Source: an uncultured Flavobacteriaceae bacterium
GTDB taxonomy: Bacteria; Bacteroidota; Bacteroidia; Flavobacteriales; Flavobacteriaceae
Direction of reading: 5' to 3'
Assembly: GCA_947498845.1 (NCBI GenBank)
Contig: CANMLX010000001.1
Location: 248,001 to 312,000, forward strand
Length of the DNA: 64,000 nucleotides
This document shows, piece by piece, positions 53,997 to 64,000 of the stretch; the first letter of the stretch is position 1, and each line of letters starts with the position of its first letter. The position numbers were made by a program, and so were the translations under genes. The notes beneath the pieces are model-generated. The model saw only the letters and a program-made list of their open reading frames with translations. It ran no database searches and had not been told where the DNA came from.

Positions 53997-56168
53997 ATGA
54001 GATTAATTCTAAAACACATATATGTATTGAGTATTGTCTTTAGTACGCTATTGGGGTACTCGCAAAACAATACGTTTGGTATAGTAGAAGATGTAAGGTT
54101 CACTTTAAAAGGCTCTGTTATTAAAAGTGATACACGAGAGCCTATTGCTAATGTAAATATAGAGGTTAGTGGAGGAGGGTATACAACAACAGATATGTTT
54201 GGCGATTTTAAAATTGAGGCTAAAAAAGGGGACGAACTTATTATTAGGCATAAAGATTTTGAAACCGTTTATTATACTATAAAAGATAATGAACGCATTA
54301 TTGTAGAAGTAGAACCAAGCGATGAGGAACAAAAAAAGTACAAAAGTAAAAGACTTTCAAGAACAAAAAAGCCTCAGTTTGAATGGTATATAGATTCTGC
54401 TAAAACCCATCTTAAAGAGGATGCTAAGCGAAGTATTCAACATATAACTAATGCGTTAGAATTAAGCGATTCTAAAAAAGAAAATGCCGAAGCTTATGAG
54501 GTATTGGGAGACATATACATGTATTGGAAACAGTATGATCTAGCACTTTCTAATTATAGAAATAGTTTGGAAAATAACGAAATAAATAAGGTCAAGTTAA
54601 AGTTGGCTTTAGCTTATAAAGAGAACAAAAACTATCAAGAAAGCATTCAAACCTATAAGGCAATTAATAAAAGTGCATTAACCAGCAAACAATTGGTTAG
54701 TTTTTATGAGGGTTTAGGAGATGCGTATTTGTCTACCCAAGATTATAACCAGTCTTTATTAAGTTATAACAAAGGTTTAGAAGAGGCTCAAAAACGTAAC
54801 ATAGTTACAAAAGTTACCGATTTAAATTCCAAGATAGCAGAAGCTTATAATAAAAAAGGAGAGATAGCTGAGGCAGAAGGTTACTTTAATAAATCATTAT
54901 CATTATCTAACACGGTAGGTAAGAAAAGGGCTGTAGAAGAAAAAGTTAAGGTTGCCGATTTTCTAAATAGGAACAATAATTACGAATCTGAGATTGAATT
55001 GCGCCAGCAGGCATTAGATGATATAAGTGAAATGGATTCCATTATTAGTAATGAAAGCCCTCTAACGTCTCAAAAGCAAAATTATAAAATTGGTAGAGCG
55101 TATAATTCCCAAAACAAATACGATAAGGCTATTGAGTATTTAGGGAAAAGTATAGAAGAAGCCTACAAGAAAGAAGACCTTATTGTAGAAAAAGATGCTA
55201 AAAGAAAACTGTCTGAAGTTTATGAAAATAAAGGCGATTTTACAAAAGCGCTTTCTACTTATAAAGAATATACAGATCTGGTAGATAAGTTATACGTTAG
55301 GAAAGAGCAAGAAATATCGCAGTCTGCACGTTTCAGCAAAAATCTGGTAACAAAACAAAACAGAATAGAAAGTTTAGAAAGTGAAAGAGAATTATCTCAA
55401 AGCAAATATTTGCTAAGCATAGAGCAAACTAAACGGCAAAAAATGATAATTTATTCGCTTTTTGGTGGTGTTTTATTATTGTTATTGTTAGCCTTTTTTA
55501 TGTTTAAATACATTAAACAACAGCGTTTAGCAAACAACTTACTGGCTTTAAAATCTTTAAGAAGCCAAATGAATCCTCATTTTATTTTTAATGCACTTAA
55601 TTCTGTAAATAGTTTTATAGCGTCTAATGATGAACGCACAGCCAATAAATATCTAACCGACTTTTCTAAGCTAATGCGTGCCGTTTTAGAAAATAGTGAA
55701 GAAGATTTTATACCTCTTGAAAAGGAAATGGAGTTACTACAATTATATACCAAATTAGAACATTTTAGGTTTCAGGATAAGTTTGATTATACGATAACTG
55801 TAGATGAAGAAATAAGCGTGAAAGATTTTGTTATTCCTCCTATGTTATTACAGCCTTATATAGAGAATGCTGTGTGGCATGGTTTGCGTTACAAAAAAGA
55901 AAAAGGGGTTTTAAAAATAGCAATTACTCAAAACGGAAAAGAAGAAATAGAAATTGCTATTATAGATAACGGTATAGGACGACAAAAATCTAAAGCGTTA
56001 AAAACCGAACATCAACAAAAGCAAAACTCAAAAGGCATGGGTAATATTAAAAAGCGCGTTTCTATTTTAAACGATATGTATAAAGACAAAGTAGATGTGT
56101 TTATTAGCGATTATCAAGACCAAGAAGATACAGGTACAAAAGTAGTAGTAAGATTAAAAAAAGATTAA
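53997..56168 (+). CDS. TPR sensor histidine kinase (LytS type)
   Basis: This 723-aa protein starts with a signal peptide-like helix (IYVLSIVFSTLLGYSQ). A carboxypeptidase-regulatory-like beta domain follows (about 35-105, TREPIANVNIEVSGGGYTTT). Then come TPRs (about 150-430, ALELSDSKKENAEAYEVLGD type), a coiled coil and one membrane helix (about 480-505). The kinase region has LRSQMNPHFIFNALNS with the phospho-accepting His at about 528, and ATP-binding boxes QPYIENAVWHGLRY and GIGRQKS. This is the LytS/YehU-type dimeric histidine kinase. It is paired with the LytTR regulator 15 bp downstream. Confidence 0.9.
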   Translation: MRLILKHIYVLSIVFSTLLGYSQNNTFGIVEDVRFTLKGSVIKSDTREPIANVNIEVSGGGYTTTDMFGDFKIEAKKGDELIIRHKDFETVYYTIKDNERIIVEVEPSDEEQKKYKSKRLSRTKKPQFEWYIDSAKTHLKEDAKRSIQHITNALELSDSKKENAEAYEVLGDIYMYWKQYDLALSNYRNSLENNEINKVKLKLALAYKENKNYQESIQTYKAINKSALTSKQLVSFYEGLGDAYLSTQDYNQSLLSYNKGLEEAQKRNIVTKVTDLNSKIAEAYNKKGEIAEAEGYFNKSLSLSNTVGKKRAVEEKVKVADFLNRNNNYESEIELRQQALDDISEMDSIISNESPLTSQKQNYKIGRAYNSQNKYDKAIEYLGKSIEEAYKKEDLIVEKDAKRKLSEVYENKGDFTKALSTYKEYTDLVDKLYVRKEQEISQSARFSKNLVTKQNRIESLESERELSQSKYLLSIEQTKRQKMIIYSLFGGVLLLLLLAFFMFKYIKQQRLANNLLALKSLRSQMNPHFIFNALNSVNSFIASNDERTANKYLTDFSKLMRAVLENSEEDFIPLEKEMELLQLYTKLEHFRFQDKFDYTITVDEEISVKDFVIPPMLLQPYIENAVWHGLRYKKEKGVLKIAITQNGKEEIEIAIIDNGIGRQKSKALKTEHQQKQNSKGMGNIKKRVSILNDMYKDKVDVFISDYQDQEDTGTKVVVRLKKD

Positions 56169-56183
56169 AAAGATTATAAACTC

Positions 56184-57005
<822 letters not shown>

Positions 57006-57130
57006 AAAGTAACCAGTTAATTGTTGAAAATTCATTAAAACGAATAGATAATGATAATAAAAATAAATGTTCAAAAGTTTAGAAGGTTAAGGGTTTAAAG
57101 GTTTGGAAGGGGTGTGAAATTTTTGCATTT

Positions 57131-57212
57131 TAATAACTAATAACTAATAACTAATAACTAATAACTAATAACTAATAACTAATAACTAATAACTAATAAC
57201 TAATAACTAATA
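57131..57212. repeat. Heptanucleotide tandem repeat (TAATAAC)
   Basis: About 12 perfect units run from 57131 to 57212 and end 5 bp before the ATG at 57218. A GTTTAGAAGG-type degenerate stretch precedes it (57066-57115), as at the first GTAGGCA tract. Nothing else was seen in 56919-57217. Changes in unit number would alter the distance from promoter to start codon. Confidence 0.95.
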
Positions 57213-57217
57213 AAAAA

Positions 57218-57733
57218 ATGCCAGTAATATTACCAATAAAATCTAAGTTACCAGTAATACCCAAGGATTGTTTTATTGCAGAAAATGCAACCATAATTGG
57301 CGATGTTGTTATGGGAAATCAATGTAGTGTTTGGTTTAGTGCTGTAGTTAGAGGAGATGTAAACTATATAAAAATGGGCAATAAAGTGAATGTTCAAGAT
57401 GGTGTTGTTATTCATGGAACCTATAAAGCCGCACCAACTAATATAGGAAATAATGTGTCTATTGGTCACAATGCCTTAGTACATGGGTGCACTATACAAG
57501 ATAATGTTTTAGTAGGTATGGGAAGTATTATTATGGATGGTTGTGTTATAGAAAGTAATAGTATCATTGCAGCAGGCGCGGTAGTTACAAAAAATACCAG
57601 AGTAGAAACAGGGAGTATATATGCAGGTGTGCCAGCCAAAAAAGTTAAAGACATAAGTAAAGATTTAATATCAGGAGAAATTAATAGAATTGCAGATAAT
57701 TATATTAAATATGCGTCCTGGTATAATCAATGA
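57218..57733 (+). CDS. Gamma-carbonic anhydrase family protein
   Basis: This 171-aa left-handed beta-helix protein has hexapeptide repeats along its length (SVWFSAVVRGDVNYIKMG, SIGHNALVHGCTIQDN). The three zinc ligands are H66 (VVIHG), H84 (IGHN) and H89 (LVHG), matching the Cam/CaiE-like family. It may be a true carbonic anhydrase or a related hexapeptide protein. The start codon follows a microsatellite. Confidence 0.9.
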   Translation: MPVILPIKSKLPVIPKDCFIAENATIIGDVVMGNQCSVWFSAVVRGDVNYIKMGNKVNVQDGVVIHGTYKAAPTNIGNNVSIGHNALVHGCTIQDNVLVGMGSIIMDGCVIESNSIIAAGAVVTKNTRVETGSIYAGVPAKKVKDISKDLISGEINRIADNYIKYASWYNQ

Positions 57734-57736
57734 TTT

Positions 57737-57822
57737 ATGGGCGTTCCCTAAAGGTTGGGCTTTACATTATATCTTTTTTTCATGCTTCAAAAAAGGATGC
57801 CATTTCAATCCCTAACGCAAAC
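57737..57822. repeat. Flavobacterial dispersed intergenic repeat
   Basis: GGGCGTTCCCTAAAGGTTGG, TTTACATTATATC, then AAAAAAGGATGCCATTTCAA and CCCTAACGCAA resemble a repeat that I know from flavobacterial intergenic DNA. It has a small internal palindrome and lies between two convergent genes. The identification is from memory. Confidence 0.5.
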
Positions 57823-57830
57823 TTGACCCG

Positions 57831-58610
57831 TTAAAATTTTAAATGGTCAACTTTAAAATGAGTTCCTATAAGTGATATTAGCACATTTGTGTTACTATTA
57901 GAAAAAAATACATTGCTTGGATTTAAAGGTTTTACATTTAATAGGTTATGTTTTTGTAAGATAGTTTTAGTCTGTCGGGCAACTGCTTCACCAGAATCTA
58001 TAATTTTTACACTTTTTGGAAGCAATTCAGTAAGTAATGGGGCTAAGTATGGATAATGTGTACAGCCCAATACAAGATAATCTATATGAGCTTCAAGCAT
58101 AGGGTTTAAATATTCGGCTAATAAAGTTTTAATCTCTGGAGATTCTAGTTTGCCATTTTCAATAAGTTCAACAAGACCTTCACCTATCTGTTCAACAACT
58201 GTAATACCACTTGCGAACAAATCTGAAGTTTTAGAAAATAAAGCACTAGTCAATGTGCCCTTGGTGGCTAAAATACCAATAGCATTGGTTTTAGTTTTTA
58301 GTGCAGCAGGTTTAATAGCAGGCTCAATACCTATAAAAGGTACATTATAGGTATTCCTTAAGTAACGTATTGCATTTGTGGTTGCTGTATTACAAGCAAC
58401 AACAATAAGTTTACAGTTTTTTTCTAAAAGTAATTCTGTGTTTTTTATTGCAAGTTTAGTAATTGCTTCTTTGCCTTTTGGGCCATAAGGGGCATTAATA
58501 CTATCTGCAAGATAGATGGTGTTCTCATAAGGTAACAGTTTGTGAATCTCTTTCCATATGGAAGTACCTCCTATACCAGAATCAAAAATACCAATGGGCT
58601 GTTTACTCAT
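57831..58610 (-). CDS. murI: Glutamate racemase
   Basis: This 259-aa enzyme converts L- to D-glutamate for peptidoglycan. Its features are GIFDSGIGGTSIWKEI, the first catalytic Cys in VVACNTATTN and the second in LGCTHYPYL. The length is normal. It is co-oriented with the ompH genes downstream in the window (upstream in transcription), separated by 333 bp containing a repeat. Confidence 0.96.
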   Translation of the reverse strand: MSKQPIGIFDSGIGGTSIWKEIHKLLPYENTIYLADSINAPYGPKGKEAITKLAIKNTELLLEKNCKLIVVACNTATTNAIRYLRNTYNVPFIGIEPAIKPAALKTKTNAIGILATKGTLTSALFSKTSDLFASGITVVEQIGEGLVELIENGKLESPEIKTLLAEYLNPMLEAHIDYLVLGCTHYPYLAPLLTELLPKSVKIIDSGEAVARQTKTILQKHNLLNVKPLNPSNVFFSNSNTNVLISLIGTHFKVDHLKF

Positions 58611-58671
58611 AGAGTTTAATTTATAATAAAATTATTGAATTTCTTCTAGCCATAAATGAGTTATGGTTATT

Positions 58672-58835
58672 ATACCAAATCTACTATAAAATGCAACTCA
58701 TATTAAGTTTACTTTTCTACTTTATCATCGTTATAAAATGAATCCGTAACTATAGCTATGCATTAATTTTAAAGCCTCGATAAAGCGAAAATTAATTCTA
58801 AATCTTATTGTCGCTTTTTATAGTAGGTTTGGTAT
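58672..58835. repeat. Palindromic MITE-like repeat, copy 4
   Basis: The ends are ATACCAAATCTACTATAAAA and the complement of ATACCAAACCTACTATAAAA, 164 bp in all. The centre reads CCGTAACTATAGCTATGC. It lies between murI and ompH. No other feature but a terminator was seen in 58611-58943. Confidence 0.8.
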
Positions 58836-58881
58836 TGTTATAATAAGTTAACCAAATTTTAATAAAAGCTTCTCTAAAAAT

Positions 58882-58911
58882 AAAAAGCTGCTTTTAAAAA
58901 AGCAGCTTTTT
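58882..58911 (-). terminator. Intrinsic terminator after ompH
   Basis: AAAAAGCTGCTTTT pairs with AAGCAGCTTTTT downstream of the minus-strand ompH gene; the A-run becomes a U-run on that strand. Confidence 0.8.
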
Positions 58912-58943
58912 AGAGCGTTAATATTTATATCACAAATATAATC

Positions 58944-59453
58944 TTATTGGATATTTAAAGATTTTTTTACATCAGCTAATATGTTTTTACCCGCTATAAC
59001 GATAGTTGATCCTTGAGACTCGTCTAAAACATAATCATAGCCTTGGGTTTTAGCAACCTTTAAAACAGCTTCTCTAGCTTTTAGTTGGATAGGTTGCAAT
59101 AAATCAATTTCTTTTTTCTGTAAGTCTTGCTGCGCTTTTGCTTGGTATTCTCTAATATTTTGTTGCATAGCTTGAACTTCTTGAGCACGCTTAGCATTTT
59201 CTTCCTGAGTTTTTGTAGCAGCCTCAGCATCGTATTGCGTTACTTTCTTTTGAAACTCTTCGCCTAAAGTTTTTAATTCTGTTTGATAGGTTTTAGAAAG
59301 TGTTTCTAATTGTGTTTGTGCTGCAGCCATTTCTGGCATTGCTTTTATTAATTCTTGGGAGTTTATATGTGCAATTTTGCTTTGAGCTCCTACAAAACTC
59401 ACCATCCCTATACATAAAGCAGTTGCTAATAAAATTGTTTTTAAATGTTTCAT
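58944..59453 (-). CDS. OmpH/Skp-family periplasmic chaperone
   Basis: This 169-aa protein has a signal peptide (KTILLATALCIGMVSFVGAQ). KIAHINSQELIKAMPEMAAA is the family start; a long helix pair (60-135) follows, ending with the strand region GYDYVLDESQGSTIVI. Skp-like trimers hold unfolded outer-membrane proteins in the periplasm. It is the second of two adjacent paralogues downstream of bamA. Confidence 0.93.
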   Translation of the reverse strand: MKHLKTILLATALCIGMVSFVGAQSKIAHINSQELIKAMPEMAAAQTQLETLSKTYQTELKTLGEEFQKKVTQYDAEAATKTQEENAKRAQEVQAMQQNIREYQAKAQQDLQKKEIDLLQPIQLKAREAVLKVAKTQGYDYVLDESQGSTIVIAGKNILADVKKSLNIQ

Positions 59454-59496
59454 TTTTAAAAATTTGTATTAATGTGTTATAATTTTAAAGTTTTAA

Positions 59497-60486
59497 TTAT
59501 TGTTTGTTTGCTTTTTCTCTTTCTTCTAATATTTGTTTTTTACGTTCTTCCAACGCTTTTTTTCTGGCCTCTCTTTCTTTTAATTTTTTAAGTCTGTTTT
59601 CTTCTATTAATTCTTCTTTTGTCTTAGTCGTTTTTGAACTGTCGCTAGTTGCAGTTGCTGGCTCTGTACTATTTTCAGCAGCAGTTTTATCACCTACAGC
59701 CTTATTACGAGCATTTATTTTATCTTGTTTCGCTTTTTCTCTTTCTTCTAATATTTTTTGGCGCTTAGCTTCCATCTCCTTTTTCTTTGCTTCTCTGGCA
59801 GCTAAAATCTCTTGTCTACGCTTTTCAACAGCGCTTTCACGGGCTGCTTTTTTCTCTTCTAAAGCTTTTTGGCGCTCTTCGAGTTCATAATTTATTTCTG
59901 GAACAACCTCTTCTTCTTTAGCAGCTTTTCTTTCTGCTCTACTCTTAGCTTGCTTTCTTTTAGACGTTCTTGTTATAGAGCGTAACACAAGCTCGCTAAT
60001 GTCATGACGTTTTGATGAGTATAGCATTACCACATCCGAAGATTTGTCAAAAATAAAATCGTATTTTTTACTTTCAGCCATATCTTGAACTGCGGCAAAA
60101 ATCTGATCTTGAACAGGCTGCATCAATTGCTTTTGCTGAATGACTAAATCACCATTAGGGCCAAACCTTTTTTGCTGATAGTCTAGAATTTCCTTTTCTT
60201 CAAAAACAATATCTTCTTCACGCTCTTCAATCAATTCTTTAGTTAAAAGCACTTTTTCGTTGCTTAACTCTTTGCGTTTTTGTTCTACTTCAGATAGTTT
60301 AGACTGGATTTCATTCTTCCACTTTTGCGCTTTATCATCTAGTTGCGCCATGGCTTCTTGATATTCTGGAACTTTTTCTAAAATATATTCGGTATCTATA
60401 TATGCAATTCTTACTCCTCGTTGCGCATTTATAGTAGTGCTCAATAGGCCTACTAATACCAATAAAAAAAGAACATTTTTTTTCAT
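59497..60486 (-). CDS. OmpH/Skp-family protein with long coiled-coil tail
   Basis: This 329-aa protein has a signal peptide (NVLFLLVLVGLLSTTINAQ). The OmpH core (about 20-175) has RIAYIDTEYILEKVPEYQ and KYDFIFDKSSDVVMLYSSK. Residues 176-329 are a highly charged Glu/Lys/Arg/Ala-rich region with repeats such as EERQKALEEKKAARES and KKKEMEAKRQKILEEREK, plus a Ser/Thr linker. The core is Skp-like; the tail has no ordinary counterpart in Skp, though similar extensions occur in Bacteroidota. It lies between bamA and the shorter paralogue. Confidence 0.9.
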   Translation of the reverse strand: MKKNVLFLLVLVGLLSTTINAQRGVRIAYIDTEYILEKVPEYQEAMAQLDDKAQKWKNEIQSKLSEVEQKRKELSNEKVLLTKELIEEREEDIVFEEKEILDYQQKRFGPNGDLVIQQKQLMQPVQDQIFAAVQDMAESKKYDFIFDKSSDVVMLYSSKRHDISELVLRSITRTSKRKQAKSRAERKAAKEEEVVPEINYELEERQKALEEKKAARESAVEKRRQEILAAREAKKKEMEAKRQKILEEREKAKQDKINARNKAVGDKTAAENSTEPATATSDSSKTTKTKEELIEENRLKKLKEREARKKALEERKKQILEEREKANKQ

Positions 60487-60670
60487 CTGCTGTAATTGTT
60501 TTTTAATTTATAGTTTATAAATCTTAAAAACGACAGATGATTTATATTATTTCTGTCACTCATTAAGAATTATATTTTCAAAATTAACGAAATATAATCT
60601 TAAAAATTTTAATTCTTATTCAAATCATCAAACTATTATTAGAAAATATCATGCCAAAATACAAAATGTA

Positions 60671-63271
60671 TTAAAATTGCTGTCCAATTATAAAGTGTGT
60701 TTCCCAATTACCCCTCGTTCCTGGATCTCCAGGAATATCATCGAATCTACGTCCAAAATCTATACCTAATAAACCAAATGCAGGCATAAAAATACGCACA
60801 CCAACACCAGCAGATCTTCTGATATTAAAAGGATTGTAATCTCTAAAATTATCAAAAGCATTACCTCCTTCTAAGAACGTTAGCGCATATATTTTTGCAG
60901 ATGCTTCTAAAGTGATAGGGTAACGCAGTTCTAAAGAAAACTTATTATATATGGTACTACCATCCCTATCTGATAAAGATTGATCTGGATAACCTCTTAA
61001 CGATACAACCTGACGACCATCTAAAGTAAAATTCCCTAGCCCATTACCTCCAACAAAGAACCTTTCAAAAGGAATAACACCTCTGTCATTATTGTAAGCG
61101 CCTAAGAAACCAAATTCAAAACTAGGTCTTAAGACTAGATTTTTTGCTAACTCAGTATACCAATCTCCTTTAAAGTTTATTTTATAAAACTCTAGCCATT
61201 TAAAACGTTCTTGATCTATTTCGCTAATTCTAGTAGAGGCAGCTATATCATTATTTGTATTATTGTCTGTAAGCTCTAGTTGCTTTTCATCACGTTCTTG
61301 TTTTAAGGCTTTATAATCTACACCATCAAATAAAGAGTAAGGAAGAGATAATTTCGCAGTAATAGAGAAATTAGATCCACCAGTTGGGAAAATAGGATCT
61401 ATTCTTGTGTTATTTCTGGAAAGGCCTGCTGTGTAAGATAAATTTTTAGAGCTTCCATCCCCAAATGTAAATAATCCTGTATTGTAATTATTTAAATCGT
61501 AAACCTGATAACTTAAAGACTGAGATAATGTAAAATAATCATCCGGAACAGATAAGCGCTTGGCAAGACCTAATGTAATTCCCGTAATATTAAAACTTCT
61601 ACTTTTATCTGGGGTTCTACTTCCTGGATTCCATAAGAACTGTTTGGTATGAGATATGGAAGCAGAGAATTGTACAGGTCTTTTACCTCCTAACCAAGGT
61701 TCAGAAAACGAAAAGCTATAGGTTTGAAAAAGACGACTTGCTTGTAGACGTAACGCCAATTTTTGTCCATCTCCCATGGGTATCGGCTTGTAAGCATCTT
61801 TTTTAAAGATATCCTTTATAGAAAAGTTGTTAAAAGATAATCCCAAAGTACCTATAAAGCCACCGCCACCATAACCTCCTTGTAATTCTATTTGGCTGGA
61901 TCCAGTTTCTTTTACTTTGTAATCAATATCTACAGTACCTTCGTTTGGGTTTGGGTTTTTAATGTCTGGAACTAATTCTTGTGCATCAAAAAAGCCTAAT
62001 TGCCCAAGTTCTCGTATAGTACGTACTACATTCGCTTTACTATATAAATCACCTGGACGTGTTCTCAATTCCCTATAAACAACATGGTCGTTTGTTTTAT
62101 CATTCCCAGATACAGAAACATTATTAAAATACGCAGGTTTACCTTCCGAAATTCTAATTTCCATATCAATAACATTATTTTCAGCCTTTACCTCTACAGG
62201 GTTTATTGTTGAAAATAAATAACCAAAGTTTTGATATAGGTTGGTAATATCATCGGCATCTGGTTTTGAATTATCCTGTATGCGTTTTTGTAAAAGAATA
62301 CCATTATAAGTGTCTCCCTTTTTAATACGCAAGTATCTTTGAAGTTGCTGGTCGCTATAAACGGTATTACCTATAAACTTTATATCTCCAAATTTATAAA
62401 GATTACCTTCCTCTAATTTTATATGTAATGAAATAGTTTCATCTGGGTTTACACTTATACTATCTGAAATAATACGAGCATCACGATAACCATTTTCTTT
62501 ATATTTATCAATTAGGTGCCCAAGATCTGCCTGATAAGCTGAGTCTATAAATTTAGAGCGCTTTAAAATACGTATGCGGTTTATCTTTTTGGTACTCTTC
62601 ATTGCTTTTCTAAGCACATTGTCTTTTAAAGCGGTATTACCATCAAAAGCGATCTCCTTAATTTTAACTTTCTCTCCTTTATCTATGGCTACTACCATAT
62701 TTACCTTAGCCTTATCTGTGGAGTCCTTAACTTCTATAGTGTTAATGTTTACTTTAGAACTGTAAAACCCTTGTTTTTTGTATTTTTTTACTAAATAATT
62801 TTTGGTGGTAGTGATAAGGTTTTCGGTAACTTTTGTTCCTTTTTTAAGTTTATTATCATTGATAATACTTTCTATTTGCCCTTTTTTTATACCTGTGATT
62901 TTCACTTCTTTTAGCTGTGGTAAATCTGCTAAGTGTATTTCTAAAAAAGCAGTACCGTTTTCGATGTTTTTTATATAAACTTCTATGTTGCTAAAGAGCT
63001 TAGAATTCCATAGTTTTTTAATGGCATTGGCTATATCTTCACCAGGAATGGTGATATCTGCTCCTTTTCTTAATCCAGAATACGCAATTATTGTTTGTTC
63101 GTTAAAACTTGTGTCTCCAGATACCGAAACACCTCCTAATGTATATTTCTTACCTTTATCATAGGCTATATCCTGCCCTTGAATATTGCTAAAGCCAAAA
63201 GCAAAAATTAGTAGTGCTATATATGGTTTAATGTAATTTTTTAATAAAGGTGAATTAGTTAAGTTGTTCAC
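60671..63271 (-). CDS. bamA: Outer membrane assembly factor BamA
   Basis: This 866-aa protein inserts beta-barrel proteins into the outer membrane. I start it at GTG 63271, giving NNLTNSPLLKNYIKPYIALLIF as the signal region; the open frame extends to 63379 inside uppS. Five POTRA domains cover about 30-450 (VKITGIKKGQIESIINDNKL, IKFIGNTVYSDQQL, VSVSGNDKTNDHVVYRELRT). The 16-strand barrel follows with RGYPDQSLSDRDG (VRGYx-type motif) and ends in a strand closing HFIIGQQF. It overlaps uppS by 17 bp, so the two are coupled. Confidence 0.94.
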   Translation of the reverse strand: MNNLTNSPLLKNYIKPYIALLIFAFGFSNIQGQDIAYDKGKKYTLGGVSVSGDTSFNEQTIIAYSGLRKGADITIPGEDIANAIKKLWNSKLFSNIEVYIKNIENGTAFLEIHLADLPQLKEVKITGIKKGQIESIINDNKLKKGTKVTENLITTTKNYLVKKYKKQGFYSSKVNINTIEVKDSTDKAKVNMVVAIDKGEKVKIKEIAFDGNTALKDNVLRKAMKSTKKINRIRILKRSKFIDSAYQADLGHLIDKYKENGYRDARIISDSISVNPDETISLHIKLEEGNLYKFGDIKFIGNTVYSDQQLQRYLRIKKGDTYNGILLQKRIQDNSKPDADDITNLYQNFGYLFSTINPVEVKAENNVIDMEIRISEGKPAYFNNVSVSGNDKTNDHVVYRELRTRPGDLYSKANVVRTIRELGQLGFFDAQELVPDIKNPNPNEGTVDIDYKVKETGSSQIELQGGYGGGGFIGTLGLSFNNFSIKDIFKKDAYKPIPMGDGQKLALRLQASRLFQTYSFSFSEPWLGGKRPVQFSASISHTKQFLWNPGSRTPDKSRSFNITGITLGLAKRLSVPDDYFTLSQSLSYQVYDLNNYNTGLFTFGDGSSKNLSYTAGLSRNNTRIDPIFPTGGSNFSITAKLSLPYSLFDGVDYKALKQERDEKQLELTDNNTNNDIAASTRISEIDQERFKWLEFYKINFKGDWYTELAKNLVLRPSFEFGFLGAYNNDRGVIPFERFFVGGNGLGNFTLDGRQVVSLRGYPDQSLSDRDGSTIYNKFSLELRYPITLEASAKIYALTFLEGGNAFDNFRDYNPFNIRRSAGVGVRIFMPAFGLLGIDFGRRFDDIPGDPGTRGNWETHFIIGQQF

Positions 63272-63995
63272 TTGTTTTCCCAAATCGTCTTTCTCTTTTT
63301 TGATATTCAATAATAGCTTCATACAAATGCTGCTTTGTAAAATCTGGCCATAGCGTCTTTGTAAAGTACAACTCTGCATATGCTATTTGCCAAAGCAAAA
63401 AATTACTAATACGTTGTTCGCCACTCGTTCTTATTAATAAATCTACATCTGGCAAATTTTGCGTGTAAAGATGCTCATTTATAATTGATTCATCAATAAG
63501 TTCGGGCGAAATTATATTATTTTTAACTTTCTTACTAATTTCTTTAACAGTGTTTAATAATTCTTCTCTAGAGCCGTAACTAAGGGCTAAAGTAAGTGTC
63601 ATCCTGTTATTTTGATTAGTAAGTTCTATAACTTCATGAAGTTCTTTATAAACTTTAGAAGGGAGAGAGGTTAAGTTGCCAATCGCCGATAACCTTATAT
63701 TATTATCTTGAAGGGTTTTAATTTCTTTTTTTAATGAAGACACTAATAGTTTCATTAATGTTTGCACCTCTAGCTTAGGGCGGTTCCAGTTTTCGGTTGA
63801 AAAAGCATAAAGTGTAAGGTTAGCAACACCCAATTCTGCACAGGCTTCAACTACTTCTCTTACGGCTTTTGTGCCATTTTCATGACCAAAAGCTCTAAGC
63901 ATACCCTTTTGTTTTGCCCAACGCCCATTACCATCCATAATTATTGCAATATGCTTAGGTAATCTTTTTAAGAGTATGTTGTTTTTTAAGTCCAT
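63255..63995 (-). CDS. uppS: Isoprenyl transferase (undecaprenyl diphosphate synthase)
   Basis: This 246-aa enzyme makes the undecaprenyl carrier lipid for cell-wall synthesis. HIAIIMDGNGRWAKQKG holds the catalytic Asp and pyrophosphate-binding region; LTLYAFSTENWNRP and DLLIRTSGEQRISNFLLWQ are further signatures. It is first in a minus-strand order uppS-bamA-ompH-ompH, the usual order in Bacteroidota. The window ends 5 bp before its start codon, so its promoter is not visible. Confidence 0.97.
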   Translation of the reverse strand: MDLKNNILLKRLPKHIAIIMDGNGRWAKQKGMLRAFGHENGTKAVREVVEACAELGVANLTLYAFSTENWNRPKLEVQTLMKLLVSSLKKEIKTLQDNNIRLSAIGNLTSLPSKVYKELHEVIELTNQNNRMTLTLALSYGSREELLNTVKEISKKVKNNIISPELIDESIINEHLYTQNLPDVDLLIRTSGEQRISNFLLWQIAYAELYFTKTLWPDFTKQHLYEAIIEYQKRERRFGKTSEQLN

Positions 63996-64000
63996 TTAAT

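Noticed and set aside
60671..63379. A bamA start at 63379, inside uppS
   Set aside because: It adds 36 residues that are read from uppS coding sequence. The GTG at 63271 gives a proper signal peptide and the usual short overlap.

Overview
The window comes from a low-GC member of the Bacteroidota, almost certainly a flavobacterium of the family Flavobacteriaceae. The evidence is a full-length sprA (type IX secretion and gliding), a PorP/SprF-family protein, a RemB-like protein, a T9SS sorting-domain protein, a BamA/OmpH/UppS/MurI block, and promoters of the Bacteroidota type (TTTG, about 19 bp, TAnnTTTG). Shine-Dalgarno sites are mostly absent. No rRNA, tRNA or CRISPR array was seen.

Layout. 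(1) 1-9530 is accessory. A phage-type HTH regulator on the minus strand faces a non-coding stretch with several stems and a terminator (a candidate structured RNA). Then comes a six-gene plus-strand cluster: a Gly/Cys-rich 141-aa candidate precursor peptide, an intercistronic hairpin, a CPBP membrane protease, a VKOR/thioredoxin fusion carrying an inactive C39-like domain, a protein with an intact nucleotidyltransferase signature, an HlyD-type adaptor, and a C39 peptidase/ABC exporter. I read this as an export and maturation system for a disulfide-bonded peptide. The nucleotidyltransferase is the unusual part, and the cluster is my best candidate for an undescribed system. (2) 9559-24093 is housekeeping: esterase, queG, maeB, ruvA, sprA, gcvH and a VanZ-like protein. 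(3) 24158-29154 holds two TonB-like proteins and a RemB-like protein that share a TonB-C-type domain, then a T9SS cargo protein. (4) 29447-35278 is a cytochrome oxidase assembly operon: cyoE, two subunit III genes, subunit IV, a cysteine-less SCO-like protein, SCO, DUF420 and a small CxxC membrane protein. (5) 35330-43160 has a DoxX protein, a membrane-bound winged-helix regulator, a MacAB-TolC-like efflux operon and tsaB. (6) 43307-58610 is mixed: an astacin-like lipoprotein protease behind a perfect 42-bp palindrome, MscS, a DUF255 thioredoxin protein, dodecin, NifU, PorP/SprF, VWA and SIMPL proteins, a LytS/LytTR two-component pair, a gamma-carbonic anhydrase and murI. (7) 58944-63995 is the envelope operon uppS-bamA-ompH-ompH, read on the minus strand.

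The intergenic DNA is rich in repeats. A family of about 163-bp palindromic MITE-like elements has at least four clear copies and one related copy. One copy is interrupted by a second palindromic element, and another sits in a leader whose unoccupied paralogue lies 13 kb away. Three heptanucleotide microsatellites were found; one supplies the stop codon of a response regulator and one ends five bases before a start codon. All functional statements come from reading the sequence and from knowledge of the families; no database search was run.
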